NCBI RefSeq assembly: GCF_008271745.1
Contig: NZ_VKKZ01000010.1
Coordinates: 649,677 to 713,676, forward strand
From: Rufibacter glacialis
GTDB taxonomy: Bacteria > Bacteroidota > Bacteroidia > Cytophagales > Hymenobacteraceae
Reading direction: 5' to 3'
Length of the DNA stretch: 64,000 nucleotides
In this document: piece by piece, positions 27,008 through 36,111 of the stretch
Layout of the letters: each line of letters starts with the position of its first letter
How positions within the stretch are numbered: position 1 is the first letter of the stretch
Notes under the pieces: model-generated
Databases searched by the model: none
What the model was told of the DNA's origin: nothing
What the model saw: only the letters and a program-made list of their open reading frames with translations
Program-made: the position numbers and the translations under genes

Positions 27008-28114
27008 GTGTTTGATATTAAAAGGATCTTTAGGGCTGTTCTATGGCGGACTGGTTTAGGGGAACTAATAGCAAAATCATTTTGGAAGAAAGTTGAGACA
27101 GATGATGATATAGTTTTTCTATATAAAAACAGCAAATATGTTTTTAATAAAATTTCTATACGATTTGATTTTCCTGAATATAATGGATACCTGTTAGAAG
27201 ATACCAATAAATGGGCTAAACAAGAAGAGTTTGTTTTGTTGGTAAAGGATGCGTTTGTTGAACCCGAACGTGGTATAGCTATCAAGTACCCTAATAAAGT
27301 GATTCTTCAAACTACAATAATAGATAGCCAGTTTCCTTACATTCTACCATATCTTTTAAACCGTTATAATGCTGTAAAAATAGACAGTGCTGTTTTATAT
27401 GATGGATACGCAACTAAAAATTACTACCATCATCTACTGAACGGTGTCAACAGCATCCATATGCTTGAAAAGGTGGATCTGCCAAACAACATTCCCTTCC
27501 TCATTACTAGGTCTTGTTTCGAGCATAAATATTTCCAGTACCTGTACAGAAGGAGCGGTAAGTTCAGAGGCCTCAATTGGTTGGTGCAGGAGCCTGATGA
27601 GTGGTATAAGGTAGAAAAGCTTTACCGGCTCCAGTGTGTGCACTTCGACAAAGAGCCATGGTTGAAGACACGGCAGCTATACAACCTTCCGCCCAGGAAA
27701 TGTTTCCGGAAGGTCTTCCTGAGCCGCGATGCAAAGAGGTTCGGGCGGGGCCTTGCCAATGAGGAGGAGGTGTCGAGAATGCTGGCTTCCTATGGTTTTG
27801 AAACGGTTTACGCAGAGAATCTGACCATGGAGGAGCAGACGGAGCTTTTCCAGACGACAAAGTACTTGGTTGCCTTGCATGGCGCGGGTCTGGTGCAGGA
27901 ACTGTTTATGGACCATGAGAACGCTCACATCATTGAGGTTATGCCCCAGGATTACATGCTAGGTTTGTATTATTGGTTGGCTTACACGTTAGGGATAAAG
28001 TACTATGATGTGGTGATAGGGGGGGCATTACAAGGAGGAGAGGCTTTTTATCTAGAGATTGATCTTCTTGAGAAGGCTGTTATTAAAATGTTAAATACCC
28101 GAGTTTACTCATAA
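27008..28114 (+). CDS. GT61 (DUF563) family glycosyltransferase, first of two mosaic paralogs
   Basis: 368 residues from a GTG start, chosen because no in-frame ATG lies nearby and because it gives an N-terminus that aligns with the paralog at 28190. The GT61 signature is LVALHGAGLVQELF with the following IIEVMPQDYM, near residues 290-320. Upstream, NYYHHLLNGVNSIHMLEK is also conserved. The first 138 codons are AT-rich (11 of 60 GC at 27121-27180), but from 27422 the sequence becomes GC-rich (34 of 60 at 27841-27900) and is almost identical to 28592-29193 of the neighbour. Such a switch within one gene suggests gene conversion or domain replacement. Donor sugar unknown; bacterial and eukaryotic GT61 enzymes include xylosyltransferases. 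Confidence 0.85.
   Translation: MFDIKRIFRAVLWRTGLGELIAKSFWKKVETDDDIVFLYKNSKYVFNKISIRFDFPEYNGYLLEDTNKWAKQEEFVLLVKDAFVEPERGIAIKYPNKVILQTTIIDSQFPYILPYLLNRYNAVKIDSAVLYDGYATKNYYHHLLNGVNSIHMLEKVDLPNNIPFLITRSCFEHKYFQYLYRRSGKFRGLNWLVQEPDEWYKVEKLYRLQCVHFDKEPWLKTRQLYNLPPRKCFRKVFLSRDAKRFGRGLANEEEVSRMLASYGFETVYAENLTMEEQTELFQTTKYLVALHGAGLVQELFMDHENAHIIEVMPQDYMLGLYYWLAYTLGIKYYDVVIGGALQGGEAFYLEIDLLEKAVIKMLNTRVYS
27422..28023 (+). repeat. Near-identical 602-bp repeat, copy 1 (inside GT61 gene 1)
   Basis: Pairs with 28592-29193. Differences cluster in a 15-base patch at 27502-27516 and at the right edge from 27960; 27559-27959 (401 bases) is identical to the partner. The block is GC-rich against AT-rich flanks. 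Confidence 0.95.
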
Positions 28115-28189
28115 TTGATTTAGTTGAGGATTGATTAGAAAAGTTTGATTTAATCATCAGTATTCATCATGAAGTAATGCCAACAGAAT

Positions 28190-29344
28190 ATGTATTTGTT
28201 TTTTGACAGGCTCCTTAAAGGAGTTAATAGGAGACTTGGTTATTTATATTGGACAAGGATCAATGCCGGAAATAGTATTCAATACTTGTATAAAAAAAGC
28301 AAAAGGGTTTTTGATGACTTACCTATTGCTTTTAAGAATAATACATATTCTGGGTCAATTGGTTTGGATAGTAAGAAGTGTTCCTTGCAAGAAGAATATG
28401 TTGTAGAGATAAATGATGTATTTGTTGAACCAAGCAGGGGTTTAGGAATTGTAGGAATCAATAAAGTTGTGGATCAAACTGCATTATGGCCTGGACCACA
28501 ACTCCCTTATGTTATACCTTATATTACCAACAGGTGGAATGCAAAAAAAATAAAACAAGCTATAGCCTATGATGCCTATGTATCCCAAAACTACTACCAT
28601 CATCTACTGAACGGTGTCAACAGCATCCATATGCTTGAAAAGGTGGATCTGCCAAACAACATTCCCTTCCTGGTTAGTAGACGGGTTTTCGAGCATAAAT
28701 ATTTCCAGTACCTGTACAGAAGGAGCGATAAGTTCAGAGGCCTCAATTGGTTGGTGCAGGAGCCTGATGAGTGGTATAAGGTAGAAAAGCTTTACCGGCT
28801 CCAGTGTGTGCACTTCGACAAAGAGCCATGGTTGAAGACACGGCAGCTATACAACCTTCCGCCCAGGAAATGTTTCCGGAAGGTCTTCCTGAGCCGCGAT
28901 GCAAAGAGGTTCGGGCGGGGCCTTGCCAATGAGGAGGAGGTGTCGAGAATGCTGGCTTCCTATGGTTTTGAAACGGTTTACGCAGAGAATCTGACCATGG
29001 AGGAGCAGACGGAGCTTTTCCAGACGACAAAGTACTTGGTTGCCTTGCATGGCGCGGGTCTGGTGCAGGAACTGTTTATGGACCATGAGAACGCTCACAT
29101 CATTGAGGTTATGCCCCAGGATTACATGCCTAGCTTTTATTATTGGTTGGCTTACACGTTAGGGGTGAAGTATTATGATGTGGTGATAGGGGGGGGGTTA
29201 AACAAAGAGAACTGCTACCATCTGGATCTAGCTGTTTTGCAGGAGGCTGTAGACAAGATGCTTTTCTTTGAATCTGAGTATAAGATGTATGGGAACTTTC
29301 TGATGAAGTCTCCATTGAAAAATGATGGTCTCTTTCCCAAGTAA
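28190..29344 (+). CDS. GT61 (DUF563) family glycosyltransferase, second mosaic paralog
   Basis: 384 residues from ATG. The ends differ from the first copy: the N-terminal 134 residues align at roughly half identity (FVEPSRGLGI against FVEPERGIAI), and the C-terminal tail is different and longer. Between them, 28592-29193 matches 27422-28023 at constant offset 1170 with about 18 mismatches, and 28729-29129 is identical base for base. The GT61 catalytic-region motif LVALHGAGLVQELF is inside the shared block. The preserved differences at both ends suggest the two enzymes keep distinct acceptor or donor preferences while sharing one catalytic core. It lies 75 bases after the first copy. Confidence 0.85.
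   Translation: MYLFFDRLLKGVNRRLGYLYWTRINAGNSIQYLYKKSKRVFDDLPIAFKNNTYSGSIGLDSKKCSLQEEYVVEINDVFVEPSRGLGIVGINKVVDQTALWPGPQLPYVIPYITNRWNAKKIKQAIAYDAYVSQNYYHHLLNGVNSIHMLEKVDLPNNIPFLVSRRVFEHKYFQYLYRRSDKFRGLNWLVQEPDEWYKVEKLYRLQCVHFDKEPWLKTRQLYNLPPRKCFRKVFLSRDAKRFGRGLANEEEVSRMLASYGFETVYAENLTMEEQTELFQTTKYLVALHGAGLVQELFMDHENAHIIEVMPQDYMPSFYYWLAYTLGVKYYDVVIGGGLNKENCYHLDLAVLQEAVDKMLFFESEYKMYGNFLMKSPLKNDGLFPK
28592..29193 (+). repeat. Near-identical 602-bp repeat, copy 2 (inside GT61 gene 2)
   Basis: Direct repeat of 27422-28023 at an offset of 1170 bases, without insertions or deletions. The reading frame is the same in both copies. Confidence 0.95.
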
Positions 29345-29389
29345 TTTGGCCAAAGATTTTCAGTAGCCTTCAATTAATTTTGTGACATT

Positions 29390-30265
29390 GTGGAGATTTA
29401 TATAGGAAATAAAAAATCGGTTTTAGAGGATTCTGGGTTAGCTGAGAAGGATTATTTGTTTAAAGTAATTCAGGCTTTCCAAAGACAATTAGTTGATCCA
29501 TCTGAATACTCATATGTTTTTATAAATGGATACGAGGGTGAAGCTTTGAACAAAGATCTAATTGATAGAAATACGATACTTCTTATTTTTGATGAACAAT
29601 GCCACGATTATTCTTTTCTTATTAATAGATCTAAGGTATCTTTTCAAGCATATATTTCTGAAAATGAGTTGAAAGCTTCTAATCATTTTTGTATACCATT
29701 AGGATATAACTATTCTTTTCGTGAAAGTAAAGTTAAAAAAATCTCTGAAAGAAGTATTAATGTGTTTTTTAGCGGCAATTTACATAAGGGAAGAAGTGAT
29801 TTCTTTAGCTGGCTTTTAGGTTTCAAACTCCCATTATTTGTGCAACATCGGCTAAGAAAGCTGCTAAACCTTACGTTTGACCATAAATTCCCATCTAGTT
29901 ATATAAGGTTTACATCAGGTTTTAATTCTGGATTAAGCAGTAAGGAATATAGTTCTATCGTTGCAGATAGCAAAATTGTCCTTTGCCCTGGAGGTAGTGT
30001 TTCTGTTGAAAGCTTTAGGTTGTATGAGGCAATGCGGCAAGGGTGTGTCATTATTTCAGAGGTTCTTCCTGAAAGGAAGTTGTTCAATCAGTGCCCAATT
30101 ATTGAAATACCAGATTGGGGAGTAGTAACTTCAATTGTAGAGAATTTATTATCAGATACCAAAAAGATGGAGCAACTTTCAATGGCTGTGAAGGATTGGT
30201 ATGATAATAGCGTTAGTCCTGAAGCTATAGGGCGATATATATATCATACAGTTAAGCAAGCTTAA
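29390..30265 (+). CDS. Exostosin-like (GT47-type) glycosyltransferase candidate
   Basis: 291 residues from a GTG start; no in-frame ATG is available near the front. The C-terminal half has the GT-B nucleotide-sugar region SKIVLCPGGSVSVESFRLYEAMRQGCVIISE (quoted in two parts: SKIVLCPGGSVSVESF and RLYEAMRQGCVII, about 192-222), with the conserved glutamate and Gly-Cys of exostosin/GT47 and GT4 enzymes. FFSGNLHKGRSDF near 126-138 matches the 'F.G....R' start of the exostosin domain. The protein lacks a signal or membrane helix. It belongs to the same AT-rich block and follows the GT61 pair by 45 bases. Confidence 0.65.
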   Translation: MEIYIGNKKSVLEDSGLAEKDYLFKVIQAFQRQLVDPSEYSYVFINGYEGEALNKDLIDRNTILLIFDEQCHDYSFLINRSKVSFQAYISENELKASNHFCIPLGYNYSFRESKVKKISERSINVFFSGNLHKGRSDFFSWLLGFKLPLFVQHRLRKLLNLTFDHKFPSSYIRFTSGFNSGLSSKEYSSIVADSKIVLCPGGSVSVESFRLYEAMRQGCVIISEVLPERKLFNQCPIIEIPDWGVVTSIVENLLSDTKKMEQLSMAVKDWYDNSVSPEAIGRYIYHTVKQA

Positions 30266-30449
30266 TGTAAAGACTTATTTACCTTCACCTATCGTATAGA
30301 ATACGTATAAGTCTATGATAATTTAATTGTTTCGCTTGGTGTAGATTAAAGACGCATGTAAAATCGATTGTTTTGGTGGATATAGTTAAGAAATATCAAT
30401 AGATTGGTTGTGGTTTGTAGTTTTTAATTGATAATTGAAGTTGTTTTTG

Positions 30450-31619
30450 ATGAGAGTTCTTTTAGTTTCTGAGACATTGCATGCAGGTGGTGCAGAGACA
30501 TTTGTGTTGAGGTTGTGCCGAAAGTTAAACGAAGTGGGAATTGCTTGTGATATCCTGAACCTTAATCCTGATATTGAAAACCCAAATTTACTTGATTATT
30601 ATAAAGACTTAACTATTAAAAGGGTCCCCCTGCCGTTTTTGAAGTGGATCAAAAGGTTGGATAACTTATTGCGAGTTTTGTCCGTTGATTTTTCGTTGCA
30701 GACGTTTCTAACCAAAAAGTGGATTGAGAGAAAGGTTATAAGTAATTATAGTGTATTTCATACACATTTAATTAAGGTCGATTATTTGTTTTCTCTTATA
30801 AAGGAAGAATATCCTGACTTAAAAGTAGTTTCTACTGTTCATGGAGATTATTCAGATTATTATAATAAAGCTAAAGAAGGCCAAGATATAAGATGGTTGA
30901 ATTTATTTAAAAAAGTAGGTTTTATAAAGGAGCGGATAAATAAATGGGTGGTTATTTCAGATGAGCAGTTAGATTTTTTTAGTAATGAATTAAAACTTCC
31001 TTCCTCTAAGGTTGTTAAATTATATAATGGATTTTCCGCTAATTTTTCTAATAAATCAGCACCTATTCAAAATAAAGTGTTCACTATTGGGATGGTGTCT
31101 AGAGGAGTGAAATTAAAAGGCTGGTCAGTTTTGGTAGAAGCTTTTTTAAAGATGCCACAAGATTGCCAATTGAACTTAGTAGGGGTAGGTGATTATATTG
31201 ATAAACTAAAGGAACAATATGAAAGGCATCCTAGAATTAATTTTGTTGGTTTTCATCCCAATCCTGTGGATGAAATAGTTAAACTTGACGTTTTTGTTTT
31301 ACCGTCTCTTTTCCCCTATGAATCTTTGCCAACTGTGATAATTGAAGCTTTGTATTGTGGAAAGCCCGTTATAGCTACAAGAGTTGGTGAGATTCCGTCA
31401 ATGGTATTTGATCCTTCTTCAAAAGAAGATGCCGGATTTTTGCTTGATTTTGATGGATCTAGCCTTAGTGTTGATCAGCTCTATGATTACCTCATGGCTT
31501 ATTATTCAAATAGAAATCTATTGTTAGCACATAGTGCGTTAGCTAAAAAAGCATTTCAAAAATTTGATATGAATAATTGTGTTAATAATTATGTGCAGAT
31601 TTATTCAAATCTTTCATAA
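30450..31619 (+). CDS. Family 4 glycosyltransferase
   Basis: 389 residues from ATG at 30450; the frame extends five codons upstream to a TTG, but MRVLLVSETLHAGGAETFV is the normal GT4 start. The GGAE glycine-rich loop is at 13-16 and the acceptor-side histidine in VFHTHLIK near 105-112. The donor site is LPSLFPYESLPTVIIEALYC (about 286-305) with GKPVIATRVGEIP, carrying the two glutamates of the EX7E motif. It is a retaining GT-B enzyme, probably peripheral at the inner membrane. Substrate unknown. Confidence 0.87.
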   Translation: MRVLLVSETLHAGGAETFVLRLCRKLNEVGIACDILNLNPDIENPNLLDYYKDLTIKRVPLPFLKWIKRLDNLLRVLSVDFSLQTFLTKKWIERKVISNYSVFHTHLIKVDYLFSLIKEEYPDLKVVSTVHGDYSDYYNKAKEGQDIRWLNLFKKVGFIKERINKWVVISDEQLDFFSNELKLPSSKVVKLYNGFSANFSNKSAPIQNKVFTIGMVSRGVKLKGWSVLVEAFLKMPQDCQLNLVGVGDYIDKLKEQYERHPRINFVGFHPNPVDEIVKLDVFVLPSLFPYESLPTVIIEALYCGKPVIATRVGEIPSMVFDPSSKEDAGFLLDFDGSSLSVDQLYDYLMAYYSNRNLLLAHSALAKKAFQKFDMNNCVNNYVQIYSNLS

Positions 31620-31653
31620 TTAGTGAGCCATATTTAGTGTTTATTTAAATGTG

Positions 31654-32892
31654 ATGAGTCAAGAAAAGAAAAAAAATATTTTACTCTTAATTCCAAATGT
31701 TGGGTTTGGTGGAGCAGAGCGTGTTTTCAATGATCATAGTATTGCATTTGGGAAAAAGTATAATGTCATTGAGTGCGTTTTTAACACAGATGGGAAAAAA
31801 GCTTATAGCTCAGGAAATAAACTTATTAATTTAGATGTGCCTGGTGGTGGGTCTCTTTTTGAAAAAGTGAAAAACTTTATTGTACGTTGCCAAAAACTTA
31901 AAAAGGTAAAGAGGCAATATGAGGTAGATATTTGTATTAGCCATTTAGAAGGAGCTGATTATATTAATTTATTAAGTAAAGGTGCTGAAAAAGTAATTTT
32001 ATGCATACATGGTTCTAAGCTGCATGATAAAAATATTACTGGTGCGTTTGGTTTTATGCGTAAAAAAATATTGATGCCTTCACTTTACAATCGCGCAGAT
32101 AAAATTGTGACTGTTAGTCGAGATATTAATCCTGAGTTAATTTATGAGTTTAGAGTAAAGAGTGATAAAGTTATAACAATAAATAACTTTTTTAATATTG
32201 AAGAAATTCAATCCAAAGCCTCTGAACCTTTAGAGCCCACTTATTCTGAATTGTTTCAGAGAGGTGATATTTTAATAACCTCTGGTCGCTTGGCAACTCA
32301 AAAGAACCAAAAACCAATATTTTCTATTCTTTCTGAGGTTAAGAAGTATAAACCTGAATCTAAGTTAATCATTATTGGCGATGGAGAGTTAAGAACTGAT
32401 TTAGTTGAAGAAGGAAAACGATGTGGATTAAATTTATACCAAGCTTGGAATAATGATCTCTTTAATAATAGTTATGATGTTTATTTTTTAGGATATCAGG
32501 CAAATCCATTCAAATATTTAAGTAAAGCATCTGCGTTTGTATTTCCATCAGCTTGGGAGGGATTTCCAATGGCCCTATGTGAAGCTATGATTTGTGGTTT
32601 ACCAGTTATATCTGCTGATTGTCCCACTGGGCCTAGGGAAATTCTGTCTCCTCTTTTTCAGCCGGAGCATCCAATTAGAAATGCTGAGTTTTCTGAATAT
32701 GGAGTATTGATGCCAATGTTATCTTCCTCAGATATTACTGAGGCCAAAGCTGTTTGGGTTGATACATTAATTAAAATCTTAGATAATTCAAGCCTAAGAG
32801 TATCTTACTCTAGAAAAGGTATTGAAAGAACTTCTGCTTTAGCGCCAGATAAAATAATACACAAATGGGAAGAAGTTATAGAAAATGTATAA
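31654..32892 (+). CDS. Family 4 glycosyltransferase
   Basis: 412 residues from ATG at 31654 (a GTG codon lies immediately before it). NVGFGGAERVFNDHSIAF (about 14-31) is the N-terminal glycine-rich loop and ICIHGSKLHDKN carries the conserved histidine. The donor-binding segment is SAWEGFPMALCEAMICGLPVI (given here as SAWEGFPMALCEAM and ICGLPVISADCPTGPREIL), which is typical of GT4 enzymes in O-antigen and capsule loci. The last 28 bases overlap the start of the next GT4, so the two are co-translated. Confidence 0.88.
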   Translation: MSQEKKKNILLLIPNVGFGGAERVFNDHSIAFGKKYNVIECVFNTDGKKAYSSGNKLINLDVPGGGSLFEKVKNFIVRCQKLKKVKRQYEVDICISHLEGADYINLLSKGAEKVILCIHGSKLHDKNITGAFGFMRKKILMPSLYNRADKIVTVSRDINPELIYEFRVKSDKVITINNFFNIEEIQSKASEPLEPTYSELFQRGDILITSGRLATQKNQKPIFSILSEVKKYKPESKLIIIGDGELRTDLVEEGKRCGLNLYQAWNNDLFNNSYDVYFLGYQANPFKYLSKASAFVFPSAWEGFPMALCEAMICGLPVISADCPTGPREILSPLFQPEHPIRNAEFSEYGVLMPMLSSSDITEAKAVWVDTLIKILDNSSLRVSYSRKGIERTSALAPDKIIHKWEEVIENV

Positions 32893-34004
32893 TAATTGTT
32901 GATAATGCAATTGCAATAACGGGAGCATTAAAAGCTAGCGTTGCATCTAGTTTGGAGCTTCGGGATAGGTTTAATTTTATTTACGTTTTACCATCAGGTT
33001 CAACATCTGCGTCTTTAATAAAAGAGGCAGGGTTTGCTATCTATTTCCTTCCTTTCGTTGAAATAAGTCGTAGACCAATAGACTTGCTCAGATATTTACC
33101 TCAGTTGTTTATTAATAGTCTAAGACTGAATAAAATTTTAAAGAAGGAGGGAGCATCCATACTGCATATGAATGATTTTTTTAATATGACAGGGGTATTG
33201 AGTCGTTTATTGGGTAATAATGCTGCTTTAGTAACACATGTGCGTAGAATGCCTTTCTCTTTTCCAAGGCCATTTGGGGGTGTTTGGACTAGACTGAATA
33301 AGAAGTTCTCAGATAAAATCATTTGTGTTTCCCAAGCTGTTTTGAATCACTTTGAAAATGAACCAAAAGCAATTTTAGTTTATGACAGAGCATTGGTTGA
33401 AGAAAAGTTACCTGCTAAAGTAGTTGACCATATAAATCAACCTCAGGAAATTAAATTCTTGTATCTTAGTAACTACATACAAGGCAAAGGACAGGATAAA
33501 TGTTTAAAAGCTTTTATTAGCTGTTTTAAAAAAAATAATAGGATCAGGTTAAAGTTTGTGGGGGGAGATATGGGGTTGAAAAAAAATCAAGAGTTTAAAA
33601 AGTCATTAGAGGAAACGGTACATCAGAATCGTTTGGAGCAGATAGTAACTTTTTGTGACTTTACATATGATATTGAAAAAGAAATCAAAGATGCTGATGT
33701 AATGCTCAACTTTTCTGAGTCAGAATCGTTCTCATTGACTTGTTTTGAATCTCTATACTTTGGCACACCTTTGATCGCCACAGATTGTGGTGGGCCAGCA
33801 GAGCTTTTTGAAAATGGGGTCTCTGGTATTCTAGTCCCAGTTAATGATGTCAGTGCCATGGAAAAGGCTATTCTTCATCTTGCCGATTCTCCTGCCAAAT
33901 TGGCTACTTTTGCTTCCGAAGCAAAACAGTATGTTAGGCAGAAGTTTGACAAAGTAAACACTACTCAAAAATTAGGAACTATTTATCAAAGTATTTCAAG
34001 ATAA
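32865..34004 (+). CDS. Family 4 glycosyltransferase
   Basis: 379 residues. The ATG at 32865 lies inside the preceding gene; no later ATG leaves the conserved CIIIVDNAIAITGALKAS intact. Family marks are ILHMNDFFNMTG (about 99-110), LSNYIQGKGQDKCLKAF (about 199-215) and the donor site NFSESESFSLTCFESLYFGT then PLIATDCGGPAELFENG (about 284-320). It is a GT-B retaining transferase acting on the same glycan as its neighbours. It is followed six bases later by the oxygenase gene, suggesting a single transcript. Confidence 0.87.
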   Translation: MGRSYRKCIIIVDNAIAITGALKASVASSLELRDRFNFIYVLPSGSTSASLIKEAGFAIYFLPFVEISRRPIDLLRYLPQLFINSLRLNKILKKEGASILHMNDFFNMTGVLSRLLGNNAALVTHVRRMPFSFPRPFGGVWTRLNKKFSDKIICVSQAVLNHFENEPKAILVYDRALVEEKLPAKVVDHINQPQEIKFLYLSNYIQGKGQDKCLKAFISCFKKNNRIRLKFVGGDMGLKKNQEFKKSLEETVHQNRLEQIVTFCDFTYDIEKEIKDADVMLNFSESESFSLTCFESLYFGTPLIATDCGGPAELFENGVSGILVPVNDVSAMEKAILHLADSPAKLATFASEAKQYVRQKFDKVNTTQKLGTIYQSISR

Positions 34005-34009
34005 CATTT

Positions 34010-34789
34010 ATGGAACTGATTGACTTTAAAATCTTAGAGGAAAACAAAGATGTATTGTATACGCAATGGCATAACCCTCAAAAGCCTTTTCATTATTTGG
34101 TATATGATAATTTCTTCCACATTCAAGCTGCTGAAAAAATTTTGGCAGCTTATCCTGATGTAATAACTGGGAATTGGAATGGTACAACTTATGTGAATCA
34201 AAAAAATAAGTTTACCATGACTAAGTTTGGGGAAGATATGCCACTTATGCAACAAGTATTTGCCGAACTGAACGGTAAAAAGTTTTTAAACTTTCTTGAG
34301 TCTGTAACTGGTGTGGGTAATTTACTCGCAGATGAAGACCTTTTTGGGGGGGGGCTGCACCAATCTACCAATGGAGCCTTTTTAGATGTGCATGTCGATT
34401 TTAACATTCATGATAAGACGAAATATCACCGTAGAATGAATGCAATTGTCTACATGAACAAAGATTGGAAAAAAGACTATAATGGCTATCTAGAGCTTTG
34501 GGATATGCAAAAGAAAAAGCAACTTGAGTACATTGAACCTCTATTCAATAGATTGGTTATCTTTGAAACGAATGAGGTGTCTTTTCATGGACATCCTAAA
34601 CCTCTTAATACCCCTCCGCATCTTTCTAGAAAATCTATGGCTGTATATTACTATACGAAAGATAGGCCTGCTCATGAGATTGCAGAAGAGCATAACACTA
34701 TTTATGTAAATACTGAAGGTGCTGGAGGTTTACTTAAAAATTTGAAGTCTGGTCTTAAGGCTGCTGTGGAAAGAACGATTAAGAAGTAG
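34010..34789 (+). CDS. 2-oxoglutarate/Fe(II)-dependent oxygenase, prolyl-4-hydroxylase-like
   Basis: 259 residues. The double-stranded beta-helix ligands are visible: His128 and Asp130 in DVHVDFN, His193 (or His195) in VSFHGHPKP, and Arg207 in LSRKSMAVYYYT as the 2-oxoglutarate anchor. The fold and motif spacing resemble the P4Hc superfamily. Such enzymes hydroxylate peptides, sugars or lipids. This one ends a run of three co-linear glycosyltransferase genes with a six-base gap and is closed by a terminator, so it probably hydroxylates the glycan, its lipid carrier or an associated protein. No precise substrate can be given. Confidence 0.82.
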   Translation: MELIDFKILEENKDVLYTQWHNPQKPFHYLVYDNFFHIQAAEKILAAYPDVITGNWNGTTYVNQKNKFTMTKFGEDMPLMQQVFAELNGKKFLNFLESVTGVGNLLADEDLFGGGLHQSTNGAFLDVHVDFNIHDKTKYHRRMNAIVYMNKDWKKDYNGYLELWDMQKKKQLEYIEPLFNRLVIFETNEVSFHGHPKPLNTPPHLSRKSMAVYYYTKDRPAHEIAEEHNTIYVNTEGAGGLLKNLKSGLKAAVERTIKK

Positions 34790-34796
34790 AACTCTC

Positions 34797-34830
34797 AAAA
34801 ACGGAAAGGGCCTATGCCCTTTCCGTTTTT
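34797..34830 (+). terminator. Terminator after the glycosyltransferase-oxygenase run
   Basis: A perfect 15-bp stem (AAAAACGGAAAGGGC and complement) with the four-base loop CTAT, followed by a T run. It begins eight bases after the oxygenase stop. Confidence 0.92.
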
Positions 34831-35040
34831 TAATGTGGTAAAAAATAAATTTAGAACTTTTAAGGAGTAGACAATCGTTCACTATGTTTTACAGAGGCTT
34901 GGCTGTAAGAGGTTGCTTTTTATGTGGCATTGGTGATGAAAGCCAAGATTAAACGTAAAGATTAAGACATACTTAAAGATAAGTTCTTCAGGTAATGTTT
35001 TGGAGAAGCTTTAACGTTAATTCTAAAGACAATTTTCATA

Positions 35041-36111
35041 TTGGAACAGAATATTTTATTTGTTGTCCCTTATCCTTCTCATAAAGCGCCTTCGCAGCGG
35101 TTTAGGTTTGAGCAGTATCTAGATATATTAAATGATGCAGGTTATACGTATGATACTGCTCCTTTTCTTGATGCTTCAACTTGGGATATTCTCTATAAAC
35201 CCGGACATACTCTGCCTAAGGTCTCAGGCATTGTCAAGGGCTTTCTTCGTCGCCTTATTCTATTGTTTAAGATACAAAAGTATAAATTCATCTTTATACA
35301 CCGCGAAGCTACCCCCATAGGTCTTCCCTGGTTTGAGTGGATTGTTGCCAAGGTTCTGAAAAAGAAAATAATATATGATTTTGATGATGCCATTTGGATG
35401 CCGAATACTTCAGAAGCTAATAAGATAGTGGCAGGTTTGAAATGGCACCATAAAGTGGGGCAGATCTGTCAATGGGCATATAAAGTGAGTTGTGGCAACA
35501 CTTACTTGCAGACATATGCTAGAAAGTTCAATTCAGAATCATTTGTAATTCCAACTACTATTGATACTGTTGGGCATCATAATAGGTTAAAAGAGCAGGA
35601 AAATGAACCTGTAGTCATAGGCTGGACAGGTACACATTCTACCATGAAATATCTTGAAACGATTGTTCCAGTATTAAAAAAGCTTGAGGAAAAGTATTCT
35701 TTTTTGTTTTTGGTGATATCAAACAAAGAGCCGGTGTTTCAGTTAAAGTCTTTACGTTATTTACCTTGGAACAAAGATTCAGAAATTGAGGATTTGCTGA
35801 GAATGAATATTGGGGTGATGCCTTTGGTGGATGACCAATGGGCCAAAGGCAAGTGTGCCTTTAAGGCCCTCCAATACATGGCTTTAGGTATACCTGCCCT
35901 TGTATCACCGGTTGGGATGAATACAGAAGTGGTAGACCATGGGATCAATGGCTTTATTTGTGATGAGCCTAGCCAATGGTATTCAGCGCTAGAAGAATTA
36001 TTGGTTAATTCCTCTAGAAGGATTGAACTAGGTAAAGAAGCAAGAATGAAAATAGAAAGTACTTATGCGGTTACTGCTAATCGCCTTAACTTTCTTGGTC
36101 TCTTTAGGTGA
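35041..36111 (+). CDS. GT-B glycosyltransferase (GT4-like)
   Basis: 356 residues from a TTG start; the next in-frame ATG would delete the conserved NILFVVPYPSHKAPSQRFRF opening, so TTG is preferred. Motifs: FIHREATPIG (about 82-91), KKIIYDFDDAIWMPN (about 108-122) as in WbpH-like enzymes, GWTGTHSTMKYLE (about 198-210) and the donor region KCAFKALQYMALGIPALVSPVG (read as KCAFKALQYMALG then IPALVSPVG). It is a single gene after the terminator at 34797-34830. Its 3' end overlaps the opposing gene by 49 bases. Confidence 0.83.
   Translation: MEQNILFVVPYPSHKAPSQRFRFEQYLDILNDAGYTYDTAPFLDASTWDILYKPGHTLPKVSGIVKGFLRRLILLFKIQKYKFIFIHREATPIGLPWFEWIVAKVLKKKIIYDFDDAIWMPNTSEANKIVAGLKWHHKVGQICQWAYKVSCGNTYLQTYARKFNSESFVIPTTIDTVGHHNRLKEQENEPVVIGWTGTHSTMKYLETIVPVLKKLEEKYSFLFLVISNKEPVFQLKSLRYLPWNKDSEIEDLLRMNIGVMPLVDDQWAKGKCAFKALQYMALGIPALVSPVGMNTEVVDHGINGFICDEPSQWYSALEELLVNSSRRIELGKEARMKIESTYAVTANRLNFLGLFR

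Noticed and set aside
27573-29030. Two identical 95-codon antisense frames inside the GT61 genes
   Set aside because: Their identity is a by-product of the repeated DNA block; the sense frame is the conserved glycosyltransferase.
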